Below, one piece after another: positions 42,847-54,303 of a stretch of 64,000 bases of DNA (its first letter is position 1; each line of letters starts with the position of its first letter). Source of the stretch: UBA4656 sp002405525 (GTDB lineage: Bacteria; Pseudomonadota; Gammaproteobacteria; Xanthomonadales; Ahniellaceae); NCBI GenBank assembly GCA_036723735.1, contig DAIMGT010000002.1, positions 1-64,000 of the forward strand. Reading direction: 5' to 3'. The position numbers were made by a program, and so were the translations under genes. A model generated the notes under the pieces. It was not told where the DNA came from, ran no database searches, and saw only the letters and a list, made by a program, of their open reading frames with translations.

Positions 42847-43596
42847 GTGCGATTCGACATCGTCTCGGTGTTTCCGGACTTCGTCGTCCAGGCGGCGCGG
42901 GTCGGTGTAGTCGGGCGGGCGCAGGAGCGCGGGCTGCTGGCGGTACATGCGTGGAATCCGCGCGAGTTCGCTACCGACAATTACCGCACCATCGATGGGC
43001 GGCCGTTCGGCGGCGGTCCGGGGATGGTGATGTTGGTGGAACCGCTGCGCCGTGCGATCCAGGCTGCGAAGGCGGCGGCGGCGGTGCCGGCCAGGGTGGT
43101 ATACCTCTCCCCTCAGGGCGCGCGGCTGACGCAGCGCCGGGTGGAGGCGCTCGCCGCCGAAGCGCGGTTGGTGCTGCTGTGCGGTCGTTACGAGGGCGTC
43201 GACGAACGCTTGGTGCAAGGGGAGGTCGACGAGGAACTGTCGATCGGCGACTATGTGCTTTCTGGCGGCGAACTGGCCGCCGCGGTGCTGGTCGATGCGA
43301 TCGGGCGCCTGCGCGAGGGAGCCCTCGGCAATGCCGAGTCCGCCGCGCAGGACAGCTTCGCCGACGGCCTGCTGGATTGCCCCCACTACTCGCGTCCGGA
43401 GCGCGATGGCGGGGATGCGGTACCGGCGATCCTGCTGTCCGGCGACCACGCTGCGATCCGTCGCTGGCGTCTGAAGCAGAAGCTGGGCCGCACGTGGTTG
43501 CGTCGGCCGGACCTGCTGGCGCGCTGCGATCTCGACCCCGGCGCGCGTGCGCTCCTGGACGAGTTCAGGCGCGAGTGGCTGGCGGCGAGGATTTGA
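42847..43596 (+). CDS. trmD: tRNA (guanine-37-N1)-methyltransferase
   Basis: This 249-residue SPOUT-fold enzyme methylates G37 of tRNAs that have G at position 36, which prevents +1 frameshifts. The knotted AdoMet site is seen in VVYLSPQGARLTQRRV, LLCGRYEGVDERLVQ and DEELSIGDYVLSGGELAA. The RPFGGGPGMVML motif and the C-terminal domain ending (KLGRTWLRRPDLLARCDLD) are present. The start is GTG 42847, 1 bp after the rimM stop. rplS follows 175 bp later, a gap that contains GC-rich hairpins but no gene. Confidence 0.97.
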   Translation: MRFDIVSVFPDFVVQAARVGVVGRAQERGLLAVHAWNPREFATDNYRTIDGRPFGGGPGMVMLVEPLRRAIQAAKAAAAVPARVVYLSPQGARLTQRRVEALAAEARLVLLCGRYEGVDERLVQGEVDEELSIGDYVLSGGELAAAVLVDAIGRLREGALGNAESAAQDSFADGLLDCPHYSRPERDGGDAVPAILLSGDHAAIRRWRLKQKLGRTWLRRPDLLARCDLDPGARALLDEFRREWLAARI

Positions 43597-43771
43597 TGGA
43601 CCCGTCCCGCGAGGGGCGGCCAGGGCCGGGGAATTCGCGCAGCAGCGCGGAGTCGCCGGGAGACAAAGCGTTGCGCATGCAACCGTCGGCATCGCCGCAT
43701 CCGCCGCCAGGCGGCGCGGGGCCGCGGGCTTGGCCTCTGCGAACCGACCATAAGACGACCCGAGGGACAGC

Positions 43772-44131
43772 ATGAACATCCTGCAGCAGTTCGAGAAAGA
43801 ACAGATGACCCGCCAACTGCCGGCATTCACGCCCGGCGACACGGTGGTGGTCAACGTGAAGGTGAAGGAAGGCAACCGCGAGCGCGTCCAGGCCTACGAG
43901 GGCGTGGTGATCGCGATCAAGAGCCGTGGCCTCAATTCTTCGTTCACCGTGCGCAAGATGAGCCACGGTACGGGTGTGGAGCGCGTGTTCCAGACCCACA
44001 GCCCGGCGATCGAGTCGGTGACGGTCAAGCGCCGCGGCAAGGTGGCGCGCGCCAAGCTCTACTACCTGCGCGAGCGCGAGGGCAAGAGCGCCCGCATCCG
44101 CGAGGACCTGGGCGCCGCGGCGGCCGACTAG
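43772..44131 (+). CDS. rplS: 50S ribosomal protein bL19
   Basis: This 119-residue protein has FTPGDTVVVNVKVKEGNRER, the AYEGVVIAIKSRGLNSSFTVRK core and the KRRGKVARAKLYYLRER tail. bL19 sits at the 30S-50S interface. It ends the rpsP operon; the unusually long 175-bp spacer from trmD may allow separate expression, which is known in other bacteria where rplS is made in larger amounts than trmD. A strong hairpin lies downstream at 44154-44180. Confidence 0.98.
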   Translation: MNILQQFEKEQMTRQLPAFTPGDTVVVNVKVKEGNRERVQAYEGVVIAIKSRGLNSSFTVRKMSHGTGVERVFQTHSPAIESVTVKRRGKVARAKLYYLREREGKSARIREDLGAAAAD

Positions 44132-44153
44132 GCACCTGGCCGATCACCCGGCG

Positions 44154-44180
44154 CGACGGCCGCCCATCGGGCGGCCGTCG
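44154..44180 (+). terminator. GC-rich hairpin after rplS
   Basis: A perfect 12-bp stem around a 3-base loop lies 23 bases past the rplS stop. It is not followed by a good T run, so it may be a weak terminator or mRNA 3'-end stabiliser. Confidence 0.55.
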
Positions 44181-44264
44181 TCGTTGGCGCCCCTTGAAAA
44201 CCGTCGTCGGCGACCGCAGTCGTCGAGCTTGGGCCCGCACCCCGGCCATCGACCCGACGCCTCC

Positions 44265-46142
44265 ATGAGCACGACCGAAACCCGCCGCTTCGCCGCCGAA
44301 GTCGACCAGGTTTTGCACCTGGTCACCCATGCGCTGTACTCGCACAAGGAGATCTTCCTGCGCGAACTCGCGTCCAACGCATCCGATGCATGCGACAAGC
44401 TGCGCTTCGAGGCGATCGCGCGACCGGAACTGATGGGCGACGACCCGGACCTGCGGATCGACGTCGAGTACGACGGGGAGGCGCGTACCGTCACCCTCCG
44501 CGACAGCGGCATCGGTATGTCGCGCGAGGAGGTGGTGCAGAACATCGGCACGATCGCGCGCTCGGGAACGAAGCGGTTCCTCGAGTCGCTCTCGGGCGAC
44601 GCGCGCGCCGACAGCCGGCTGATCGGCCAGTTCGGCGTCGGCTTCTACTCCGCCTTCGTGGTCGCCGACCGCGTCGTGCTGCGCACGCGCCGTGCCGGCG
44701 CGCCCGAGGCCGAGGGCGTGCGCTGGGAGTCGAACGGCAGCGGCGAGTACACGATCTGCGACGAGCCGGGTGCCCGCCGCGGCACCGAGGTCATCCTGCA
44801 CCTCAAGGCCGACGAGTCCGAGTTCCTCTCCGGATGGCGCCTGCGTTCGCTGGTGTCGAAGTACTCCGACCACATCGGCTTCCCGATCCGCATGCGCGCC
44901 GACGAGGGCGGCAAGCCGTCGGGCGCGTGGGAGACGGTCAACCACGCCTCCGCGCTGTGGACTCGGCCGAAGGCGGAATTGAAGGACGAGGACTATCAGG
45001 GCTTTTACAAGCACCTCTCGCATGACTTCCAGGATGCCGCCGCCTGGACCCACAATCGCGTCGAGGGCAACCAGGGATACACCCTGCTGCTCTACCTGCC
45101 GGCCAAGGCGCCGTGGGACGCGACGTTCTCCGGTCGCGACGAGCGCCGTGGGCTGAAGCTCTACATCCGTCGCGTCTTCATCATGGATGCCTCCGAGCAG
45201 CTCCTGCCGGCCTACCTGCGCTTCGTGCGCGGCGTCGTGGATTCCGATGACCTGCCGTTGAACGTCTCGCGCGAGATCCTGCAGGAGAACCGGCTCGTCG
45301 CGCAGATCCGCGCCGCCTGCACCAAGCGCGTGCTCGACCTGCTGGAGAGGATTGCCGCCGACGAGCAGGACAGCTACGCCGGCCTGTGGAAGGAGTTCGG
45401 CAACGTCCTCAAGGAGGGCATCGCCGAGGACCACGGCAACCGCGAGCGCATCGCGAAGCTGCTGCGCTTCGCGAGCACCCGTGGCGAGGGCGCCGCGCAG
45501 TCGGTGTCGCTGGATGAATACCTGTCGCGCATGGTTCCGGGCCAGGAGTCGATCTACTTCGTCACCGCCGATTCGCACCTTGCCGCCAGGGGTTCGCCGC
45601 AGATCGAGGCCCTCGTCGCCCGCGGGGTGGAGGTGCTGCTGCTGTCAGACCGCATCGACGAGTGGATGGCGTCTTACCTGACGAGCTATGCCGGCAAGCC
45701 GCTGCAGCACGTCGGCAAGTGCGAGATCGACCTCGACAAGCTCGGCCCTGCGTCCGACGCGACCGAACGCGAGGCAGCCGAGAGAGCCGGCGCCCCGCTG
45801 CTCGACCGGATCAGGAGTCTGCTCGGCGACAGGGTGTCCGGGGTCCGCGCCAGCCGGCGCCTGACCGATTCGCCGTCCTGCGTCGTGCTCGATCGCCATG
45901 ACATGGCCATGCACATGCAGCGCCTGCTCAAGCAGGCTGGCCATGCAGTCGACGCGGGCAAGCCGGCACTGGAAGTGAACCTGGGACACGCGCTGCTCAG
46001 GCGGCTGGATGCGGAGACCGACCAGGTGCGAGCAGGCGATCTCGCCCTGGTGCTGCTGGAACAGGCGCTGCTCGCCGACGGCGGGCAGCTGGAGGACCCG
46101 GCCGCCTACGTGCGTCGGGTCAACGGCCTGCTGGCGGCGTGA
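44265..46142 (+). CDS. htpG: Molecular chaperone HtpG (Hsp90)
   Basis: This 625-residue chaperone has the GHKL ATPase N-domain: FAAEVDQVLHLVTHALYSHK, FLRELASNASDACDKLRF, the DSGIGMSREE motif and GQFGVGFYSAFVVAD. The middle domain with the ATP-contacting Arg (NVSREILQENRLVAQIR) and the C-terminal dimerisation domain follow. It helps fold and remodel cytoplasmic proteins, usually under heat shock; no sigma32-type promoter was recognised in the 130-bp gap after rplS. The ATG at 44265 gives the family start; the frame is open upstream. Confidence 0.97.
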   Translation: MSTTETRRFAAEVDQVLHLVTHALYSHKEIFLRELASNASDACDKLRFEAIARPELMGDDPDLRIDVEYDGEARTVTLRDSGIGMSREEVVQNIGTIARSGTKRFLESLSGDARADSRLIGQFGVGFYSAFVVADRVVLRTRRAGAPEAEGVRWESNGSGEYTICDEPGARRGTEVILHLKADESEFLSGWRLRSLVSKYSDHIGFPIRMRADEGGKPSGAWETVNHASALWTRPKAELKDEDYQGFYKHLSHDFQDAAAWTHNRVEGNQGYTLLLYLPAKAPWDATFSGRDERRGLKLYIRRVFIMDASEQLLPAYLRFVRGVVDSDDLPLNVSREILQENRLVAQIRAACTKRVLDLLERIAADEQDSYAGLWKEFGNVLKEGIAEDHGNRERIAKLLRFASTRGEGAAQSVSLDEYLSRMVPGQESIYFVTADSHLAARGSPQIEALVARGVEVLLLSDRIDEWMASYLTSYAGKPLQHVGKCEIDLDKLGPASDATEREAAERAGAPLLDRIRSLLGDRVSGVRASRRLTDSPSCVVLDRHDMAMHMQRLLKQAGHAVDAGKPALEVNLGHALLRRLDAETDQVRAGDLALVLLEQALLADGGQLEDPAAYVRRVNGLLAA

Positions 46143-46161
46143 TTCCGGGCGCGCGGCCCGT

Positions 46162-46740
46162 TCAGCGGCGACGCGCGCGGTTGCGGAACCACAGGAGCAC
46201 CAACACCGCCAGCGGCATTGTCGCCGCCAGCGCGACCAGCGGGTGGGCGGCGATCGGCAACTGCGCGAGGGCCAGCAGGATCGCAAGCAGCACGGCCACG
46301 GCCACGATGTTGAACCGGTTGCCGGCGCGGGTGGCGTCAACATGCACCTGCGCCGCCGTCGCGCAGTGTTCGATCCAGGCGCGCGCGAGGGACTCGTGAT
46401 CGGCCTCCAGGTCGACCCGCCGCGCCAGGACTTCGGCATGGACCAGCATTCGATGGCGTTGCGCAATCAGGCCGGCGGACTGCAGCAGCAGGGCGAACGC
46501 CTGCTCGGCGCGCGCGGGCTTGACGGCCGTCACCTGCGGCGCGACGACGATGCGTGCCGGCTCGATCAGCCAGTCGAGGCCGATGCCCTTGCGGGGCACG
46601 AGGCTGATTCCGCCGTCGTCGTCGCGAATCGGCGGACCGAGGTCGGGATCGAGGCTGCGCAAGTCGGCGGCGATGGCCGAGCGCTGCACATCGGACCACG
46701 CAGCGCCATCGGCGGGCGTCAGGGTGAGCGAAAACGTCAT
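46162..46740 (-). CDS. Hypothetical membrane protein
   Basis: This 192-residue protein is not a family I recognise. The first 140 residues are soluble, with mixed alpha/beta character and an acidic region (IRDDDGGISLVPRKG). Two close hydrophobic helices follow at about 143-162 and 165-183 (IVAVAVLLAILLALAQLPIA, LVALAATMPLAVLVLLWF), with a basic C-terminus (RNRARRR). The topology suggests a cytoplasmic domain tethered by a C-terminal hairpin. It is convergent with htpG and divergent from tyrA. The ATG at 46740 is the first in the natural coding stretch. Confidence 0.65.
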   Translation of the reverse strand: MTFSLTLTPADGAAWSDVQRSAIAADLRSLDPDLGPPIRDDDGGISLVPRKGIGLDWLIEPARIVVAPQVTAVKPARAEQAFALLLQSAGLIAQRHRMLVHAEVLARRVDLEADHESLARAWIEHCATAAQVHVDATRAGNRFNIVAVAVLLAILLALAQLPIAAHPLVALAATMPLAVLVLLWFRNRARRR

Positions 46741-46913
46741 GGTGGAAAGTCGCGGAAAGCCGGCATTGTAGGGCCGGTCGGCCGGCCCAGGTCGCCGGCG
46801 GGGCGGATCACGGCGGCCCGGGTCCCGGGCCGATCTTGCGGCGCATGGGCAGCGGCGTCGCGGCCGGCGTCCCGCCTTGCTACGCTCCGGCAACCGCCTG
46901 CGCCCCCGAACCC

Positions 46914-48014
46914 ATGGATCTCAAGGCCCTCCGCGACCAGCTCGACGCCGTCGACGCGCGCTTCATCGAACTCGCCGCCGAGCGGCAGCGCGTCGTGGGC
47001 GAGATCGGTCGTTTCAAGCGATCGCAGGGCCGGCAGGTGCGCGACTTCGCGCGCGAGCGCGAGGTGCTGGAGCGCGCCGCCGGCAACGCGCGCGCCGCAG
47101 GCCTCGATCCGGCGCTGGGCCAGGAGCTGTTGCGCCAGTTGATCGAGGCGTCGCTCGCTGCCCAGGAGGCCGAACGGGTGCGGGCGGAGGGCGAGGGTAG
47201 CGGGAAGTCCGCACTGGTGATCGGCGGCGGCGGACGCATGGGCCAGTGGTTCGCGCGATTCCTCGATTCGCAGGGCTTCGCGGTCGCCGTCGCCGACCCC
47301 GCGGGCTGCCCGGACGCCTTCCCGCAGGTCACCGACTGGCGCGAGCTCGATCTCGTCCATGACCTGGTGGTGGTCGCCGCCCCGTTGCGCAGCAGTGCGG
47401 CCATCCTGCACGAACTCGCAGCGCGACGTCCGCGAGGCGTGGTGTTCGACATCGGCTCGCTGAAATCGCCGCTGGCCGCCGGCCTGCGTGCTCTGCGCGC
47501 CGCGGGCGTGCGCACCACATCGGTACATCCCATGTTCGGTCCGTCAGTCAATGTGCTGGCCGGACGGCACGTGATCTTCATCGATCTCGGCGACGAGGAG
47601 GCGAATGCCGCGGCGCGCGCCCTGTTCGCGCAGACCATGGCGGTACCGGTGTCGATGGACCTCGACCAGCACGACCGCCTGATGGGGTATGTGCTGGGCC
47701 TGTCGCATGCGCTCAACATCACATTTTTCACCGCGCTGGCCGAGTCGCACGAGATGGCCGAGACGCTGAACCGGGCCTCCAGCACGACTTTCGATCGACA
47801 GCTGGCGATCGCGCGAGGCCTGGCGGCGGAAAACCCACACCTCTACTACGAGATCCAGTGGCTCAACGAGCATGGCGGCGGGGCACTGGCCGCGCTGGAG
47901 TCGGCGCTGGGCAAGGTTCTCGGGACCATCCGCGGCGGCGACGAGGCGGCCTTCGTGCGTCTGATGGAAACCGGCCGCGCCTACCTCGAGCGCCGCGACG
48001 CAGCGCCACGCTGA
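46914..48014 (+). CDS. tyrA: Bifunctional chorismate mutase/prephenate dehydrogenase (T-protein)
   Basis: This 366-residue enzyme catalyses two steps of tyrosine synthesis. An AroQ-type chorismate mutase domain covers about 1-85 (LKALRDQLDAVDARFIELAA, with the catalytic Arg/Lys in ERQRVVGEIGRFKRSQGR). The NAD-dependent prephenate dehydrogenase domain follows with ALVIGGGGRMGQWFARFLDS and HPMFGPSV, and has the substrate-binding His in GYVLGLSHALNITFF. The order is that of the enteric T-protein. Tyrosine feedback inhibition is expected from the family. It is followed 9 bp later by a bile-acid:sodium symporter-type gene and may share a transcript. Confidence 0.93.
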   Translation: MDLKALRDQLDAVDARFIELAAERQRVVGEIGRFKRSQGRQVRDFAREREVLERAAGNARAAGLDPALGQELLRQLIEASLAAQEAERVRAEGEGSGKSALVIGGGGRMGQWFARFLDSQGFAVAVADPAGCPDAFPQVTDWRELDLVHDLVVVAAPLRSSAAILHELAARRPRGVVFDIGSLKSPLAAGLRALRAAGVRTTSVHPMFGPSVNVLAGRHVIFIDLGDEEANAAARALFAQTMAVPVSMDLDQHDRLMGYVLGLSHALNITFFTALAESHEMAETLNRASSTTFDRQLAIARGLAAENPHLYYEIQWLNEHGGGALAALESALGKVLGTIRGGDEAAFVRLMETGRAYLERRDAAPR

Positions 48015-48023
48015 TCCAGCATC

Positions 48024-48887
48024 ATGCAGGCCAGCGTCGTCACCAATCTGTTGCTGCCGCTAGCGCTCGGCGTCGTGATGCTGGGCCTCGGGCTCGGCCT
48101 GACCGTGGCCGATTTCCGCCGCGTGCTCGCGCTGCCGCGGGTGGTGCTGGTGGGCCTCGGCGTGCAGAGCGCGCTGCTGCCGACAGTCGCGTTCGCGATC
48201 GCCGTCGGCTTCGGACTGTCGCCGGAACTGGCGGTCGGTCTGATGCTGCTCGCCGCCTCGCCGGGCGGTGCAACGGCCAACATCTACAGTCATCTCGCGC
48301 GTGGTGACGTGGCGCTCAACATCACGCTCACCGCCGCCAACAGCGTGATCTGCCTGCTGACCCTGCCGCTGGTCGTGAACTTCTCGCTGGCCTACTTCAT
48401 GGAGGCCGGGCAGTACGTCGCGCCGCCGGTGCGCAAGGTCGTCGAGGTGGCGCTGATCATCGTCGCCCCGGTAGCGCTGGGCATGCTGATGCGCGCGCTG
48501 GCGCCGCAGGTGTCGGAACGGCTCGCCGGTCCGGTGAGGGTAGCCTCGGTGCTGGTGCTGGTGCTGGTGATCGGCGCGGCGCTGGGCGCGGAATGGGAGC
48601 GGCTGCCGGGATATTTCGCTGCGGTGGGCCTGGCCTGCCTCATGTTCAACCTGGTCAGCATGGGCGCCGGCTACCTGGTGCCGCTCGCGTTGCGTATCGG
48701 CCGGCGGCAGGCGATCGCCATCGCGATGGAGATCGGCATCCACAACGGCACGCTGGCGGTCTTCGTTGCGCTCAACGTGCTTGGCAACGCTGCGATGTCG
48801 GTGCCTGCAGCGATCTACAGCACCATCATGTTCGTCACCGCCGCGCTGTTCGGCTGGTGGATCAACCGTCGGCCCGTGGCCACATGA
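48024..48887 (+). CDS. Bile acid:sodium symporter family (BASS) transporter
   Basis: This 287-residue inner-membrane protein has about nine to ten helices and the BASS signatures: MLGLGLGLTVADFRRVL near the start, GLMLLAASPGGATANIYSHL and the later AIAIAMEIGIHNGTLAVFVAL. Bacterial BASS members import bile acids or other organic anions, such as pantothenate or pyruvate, with sodium; the substrate here is unknown. It lies between tyrA and an S4-domain gene, overlapping the latter's start by 4 bp (ATGA), so they are co-translated. SPGG and the GIHNGTLA stretch are the crossing motifs of the sodium site. Confidence 0.88.
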   Translation: MQASVVTNLLLPLALGVVMLGLGLGLTVADFRRVLALPRVVLVGLGVQSALLPTVAFAIAVGFGLSPELAVGLMLLAASPGGATANIYSHLARGDVALNITLTAANSVICLLTLPLVVNFSLAYFMEAGQYVAPPVRKVVEVALIIVAPVALGMLMRALAPQVSERLAGPVRVASVLVLVLVIGAALGAEWERLPGYFAAVGLACLMFNLVSMGAGYLVPLALRIGRRQAIAIAMEIGIHNGTLAVFVALNVLGNAAMSVPAAIYSTIMFVTAALFGWWINRRPVAT

Positions 48888-49282
48888 ACGGCAAGCCAGA
48901 GGCCGCCGGCGTGCGGAGCGACGTCTGGCTGTGGGCGGCGCGGATGTTCAGGACGCGCTCGCTGGCCAAGGTCTCGATCGAGGCCGGGCGCGTGCGCATC
49001 GACGGCGTGGCCTGCAAGCCCTCGCGGCTGGTGCGGGTCGGCGACCGCGTCGCCGTCTCGCGCGGCGGGGAGGCCATCGAATTCGTCGTAGCGGCGCTGT
49101 CCGACCAGCGCGGCCCCGCGCCGGTGGCGCAGGCGTTCTACGCCGAAACGACGGAAAGCCGCGTGGCGCGCGAGGCCGAGCGCGAGCGCCGCCGCCTGCG
49201 GGGCGCCGGCTGCAGCGCGCCAGCGGCGCGTCCGGACAAGCGCGCGCGGCGCGAGATCCTGCGCCTGATTGGCGAGGCGTGA
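48884..49282 (+). CDS. hslR: S4-domain RNA-binding heat-shock protein Hsp15-like
   Basis: This 132-residue protein has an S4 RNA-binding domain at about 12-70 (SDVWLWAARMFRTRSLAKV, then GRVRIDGVACKPSRLVRVGD) and a basic C-terminal helix (RVAREAERERRRLRG). Hsp15 binds stalled 50S subunits carrying nascent chains and helps recycle them. The start ATG overlaps the transporter stop by 4 bp. The GC-rich basic C-terminus ends next to the TPR glycosyltransferase gene, whose start overlaps or adjoins the stop codon. Confidence 0.9.
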   Translation: MNGKPEAAGVRSDVWLWAARMFRTRSLAKVSIEAGRVRIDGVACKPSRLVRVGDRVAVSRGGEAIEFVVAALSDQRGPAPVAQAFYAETTESRVAREAERERRRLRGAGCSAPAARPDKRARREILRLIGEA

Positions 49283-49284
49283 GC

Positions 49285-51495
49285 GTGTCGGCCGCGGAAG
49301 CCCATCGCCAGTTCGAACTGGGGGTGGCCCTGCATCGGCAGGGCAAGTCCGGGCTCGCCGAAAGCCACTACCTGCGCGCGGTCAAGCTCGATCCCGCGCA
49401 CGCCGAGGCCTGGCACCTGATCGGCGTGATCGCCTTCCAGGCCGACCAACTGCCGAAGGCGATCAAGCAGTTCCGACAGGCGGTGGCAGTGCGGCCCGGC
49501 TTCGCGCAGGCCTGGAACAACCTCGCGCTGGCGCTGAAGGCGAAGGGCGAGTTCGTGGCGGCGCGCGAGGCCTTCGCGAAGGCGCTGGCGGTGCGCCCGG
49601 AGTACGTCGAGGCGGCCTACAACCTCGGCATCCTGCACCAGCAGGCCGGCGACGCCGCGTCCGCCGAGCAGGCCTGGCTTCAAGCACTGCAGTGGCAGCC
49701 GGCGCATGCGCCGACCCTCACCAATCTCGGCAACCTGCTGCGGATGCTGGGACGCCTCGATGAGGCGGGGGTGCCGCTGCAGCGGGCCGAAGACGAGGCG
49801 CCGACGGGCGACAGTGCGTTGAACCTCGGCCTGCTGGCGCTCGACCAGAGCGACCCGGCGCGCGCGCGGGCCCTGGCCGCGGAGGCCGCGCGCCGCGATC
49901 CGTCGCTGGTCGATGCGCTGGAACTCGAGGGCGTTGCCGCGCGGCTTGCGGAGGACGTGGACGGCGCCTTGGTCGCGCTGGAGGCCACGGTCGCGCGCGA
50001 ACCCCGTCGCGGCGGCGCCTGGTTCGAACTCGGGCTCGCGCGGGGCGCGGCCGGTGACTGGCACGGCGGGCGCGCTGCGCTGTCGAAGGCGCGCGGCTGC
50101 GACGCGAAGTCGGCGCGGCTCGCCTGGCACTCGGCGCTGGCGCTGCCGGCTCTGCCTTCCGACGCGTCCGAGGTCGACGCCGCGCTGGCGGCTTTCGGCG
50201 AAGGCATCGACCGCCTTCGCGACCGCATCGCCGAGGCCCCGCCGTCCGACCTCAGCGAGCACCTCGAGGCTGCGGCGGGCGTCGCGCCCTTCCACCTCGC
50301 ATACCTGCCGCGCGATCCGCTGCCGCTGCTCGCCCGCTTCGGAGACCTGCTTGCCGCGCTCGTCGCGCGCGCGCTGCCGGCGCTGGCCGAGCCACCGGCG
50401 CCGCGGCCGGCCGGCGGGGGTCGCCTGCGGGCGGCCTTCGTGTCCTCGTACTGGACACGGCACACGGTGTCCCGCTATTTCGCCGGCTTCGCCACCGCAC
50501 TCGACCGGTCAAGCTTCGAGGTGACGGTCTGGCACACCGGTGCGGGCACCGACGCCGACAGCGCGGCCGTGGCCGCGGCGGTCGAGCACTTCGTGCACGC
50601 GCGCGAAGGCGTGGCGGCGCTCGCTCGACGCATCCGCGAATCGGCGCCCGACGTGGTGGTGTTCCCCGACGTCGGCATGGACCCGCGGCAGCAGGTGCTG
50701 GCCGCCTGCCGGCTGGCTCCGCGGCAGGTCGCGCTCTACGGCCATCCGCTGAGCACCGGCTTGCCGACGGTCGATGTCTTCGCCGGTGCTGCGGCGCTGG
50801 AGCCTCCCGGCGCCGAGACGCACTACTGCGAGCGGCTGGTGCGGCTGCCCGGGCTCGGTGCGCTGCCGCGCCGCCCGGGCGCGACGCCATATCCGGTGCC
50901 ATTCCGAGCGCGCGCCGCGGGCCGGCCCGCGCTGCTGTGCCCGCAGAACCTGTCGAAGATCACGCCCGCCTTTGACCGTACGCTCGCGCGCATCCTCGCC
51001 GCCAGCGACGCACGCCTGTTCCTGTTCGACCGCGAGGGGCCGTTGAGCCGCCGCTACCTCGCGCGGCTGTCGCGCGCGGTCGCCGCGGAGGGCATCTCCC
51101 TCGACGGCCGCGCCGAGCTGCTGGGCTCCTGCCCGTACCCCGAGTTCCTCGGCGCCGTGCAGGCGGCTGACCTCGTGCTCGACACGACGTGGTTCTCCGG
51201 CGGCGGCACCAGCCTCGATGCCTTCGCGCTCGGCGTGCCGGTGCTCACGACTCGCGGAGACTGCGCGCGCGGCCGGCAGACGGCGGGCATGCTGGACCTG
51301 ATGGGCGTCAAGGGCCTCGTCGCCGTGGACGACGAGGCCTACGTGGCGCGCGCGGTCGGCCTGCTGGCGGACCGTGAGCTTCATCGGTCGCTCGGCGCCC
51401 AGATCGCAGCGAGCACCGATGCGCTGTTCGACGACCGGTCGCCAGGCGTCGCGTTCGCGAGGCTCCTGCACGATCTGGGCGGCATCCCGACCTGA
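49285..51495 (+). CDS. TPR-repeat O-GlcNAc-transferase-like glycosyltransferase (GT41 type)
   Basis: This 736-residue protein has about eight tetratricopeptide repeats in residues 1-300 (units such as AEAWHLIGVIAFQADQLPKA and AEAAYNLGILHQQAGDAAS-like), then a linker and a C-terminal GT41-like domain. That domain shows LRAAFVSSYWTRHTVSRYF, DVVVFPDVGMDPR, LCPQNLSKITPAFD and LDTTWFSGGGTSLDAF followed by GVPVLTTRGD. The family moves GlcNAc or other sugars onto Ser/Thr of proteins; some bacterial members act on flagellins, others on unknown targets. Two GTG starts are possible: 49279 (overlapping the previous stop) or 49285, which has GAGG seven bases upstream and is preferred. No flagellin gene is near. 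Confidence 0.88.
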   Translation: MSAAEAHRQFELGVALHRQGKSGLAESHYLRAVKLDPAHAEAWHLIGVIAFQADQLPKAIKQFRQAVAVRPGFAQAWNNLALALKAKGEFVAAREAFAKALAVRPEYVEAAYNLGILHQQAGDAASAEQAWLQALQWQPAHAPTLTNLGNLLRMLGRLDEAGVPLQRAEDEAPTGDSALNLGLLALDQSDPARARALAAEAARRDPSLVDALELEGVAARLAEDVDGALVALEATVAREPRRGGAWFELGLARGAAGDWHGGRAALSKARGCDAKSARLAWHSALALPALPSDASEVDAALAAFGEGIDRLRDRIAEAPPSDLSEHLEAAAGVAPFHLAYLPRDPLPLLARFGDLLAALVARALPALAEPPAPRPAGGGRLRAAFVSSYWTRHTVSRYFAGFATALDRSSFEVTVWHTGAGTDADSAAVAAAVEHFVHAREGVAALARRIRESAPDVVVFPDVGMDPRQQVLAACRLAPRQVALYGHPLSTGLPTVDVFAGAAALEPPGAETHYCERLVRLPGLGALPRRPGATPYPVPFRARAAGRPALLCPQNLSKITPAFDRTLARILAASDARLFLFDREGPLSRRYLARLSRAVAAEGISLDGRAELLGSCPYPEFLGAVQAADLVLDTTWFSGGGTSLDAFALGVPVLTTRGDCARGRQTAGMLDLMGVKGLVAVDDEAYVARAVGLLADRELHRSLGAQIAASTDALFDDRSPGVAFARLLHDLGGIPT

Positions 51496-51510
51496 GTCCC
51501 CGGCGCGCCG

Positions 51511-51666
51511 CTAGCAGGGTGTTGAGAAACGCCCTGCACGGGCGCGGCACGGATGTCGCGCCCGCGAATCGATCGCGTCGGCGATTGATTCGTCGGGCGC
51601 GCGTGAGGACCCGTGCCGGACTCGCGACGTTGAGAAAGTGCAGGAAAGCACTCGCACAACGTCCTG

Positions 51667-51670
<4 letters not shown>
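51511..51670 (+). repeat. Structured intergenic repeat, copy A
   Basis: The 160-bp element is bordered by the inverted repeat CTAGCAGG (51511-51518) and CCTGCTAG (51663-51670), 12 of 14 bases if extended. Inside lie TGAGAAAC, a GATTCG block, GTGCCGGACTCGCGAC and a hairpin with AGGA in its loop (GTTG..GTGC/GCAC..CAAC). It is related to the copy at 27396-27543. It fills the gap between two convergent genes, and the mutS stop codon (51667-51669) lies inside its right inverted repeat. Confidence 0.65.
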
Positions 51671-54246
<2,576 letters not shown>

Positions 54247-54303
54247 CTGGACGGCGCACGCAGGGTCGGCTAAAACCAAAACTCTACCGGAGCCGCGACC
54301 GCC

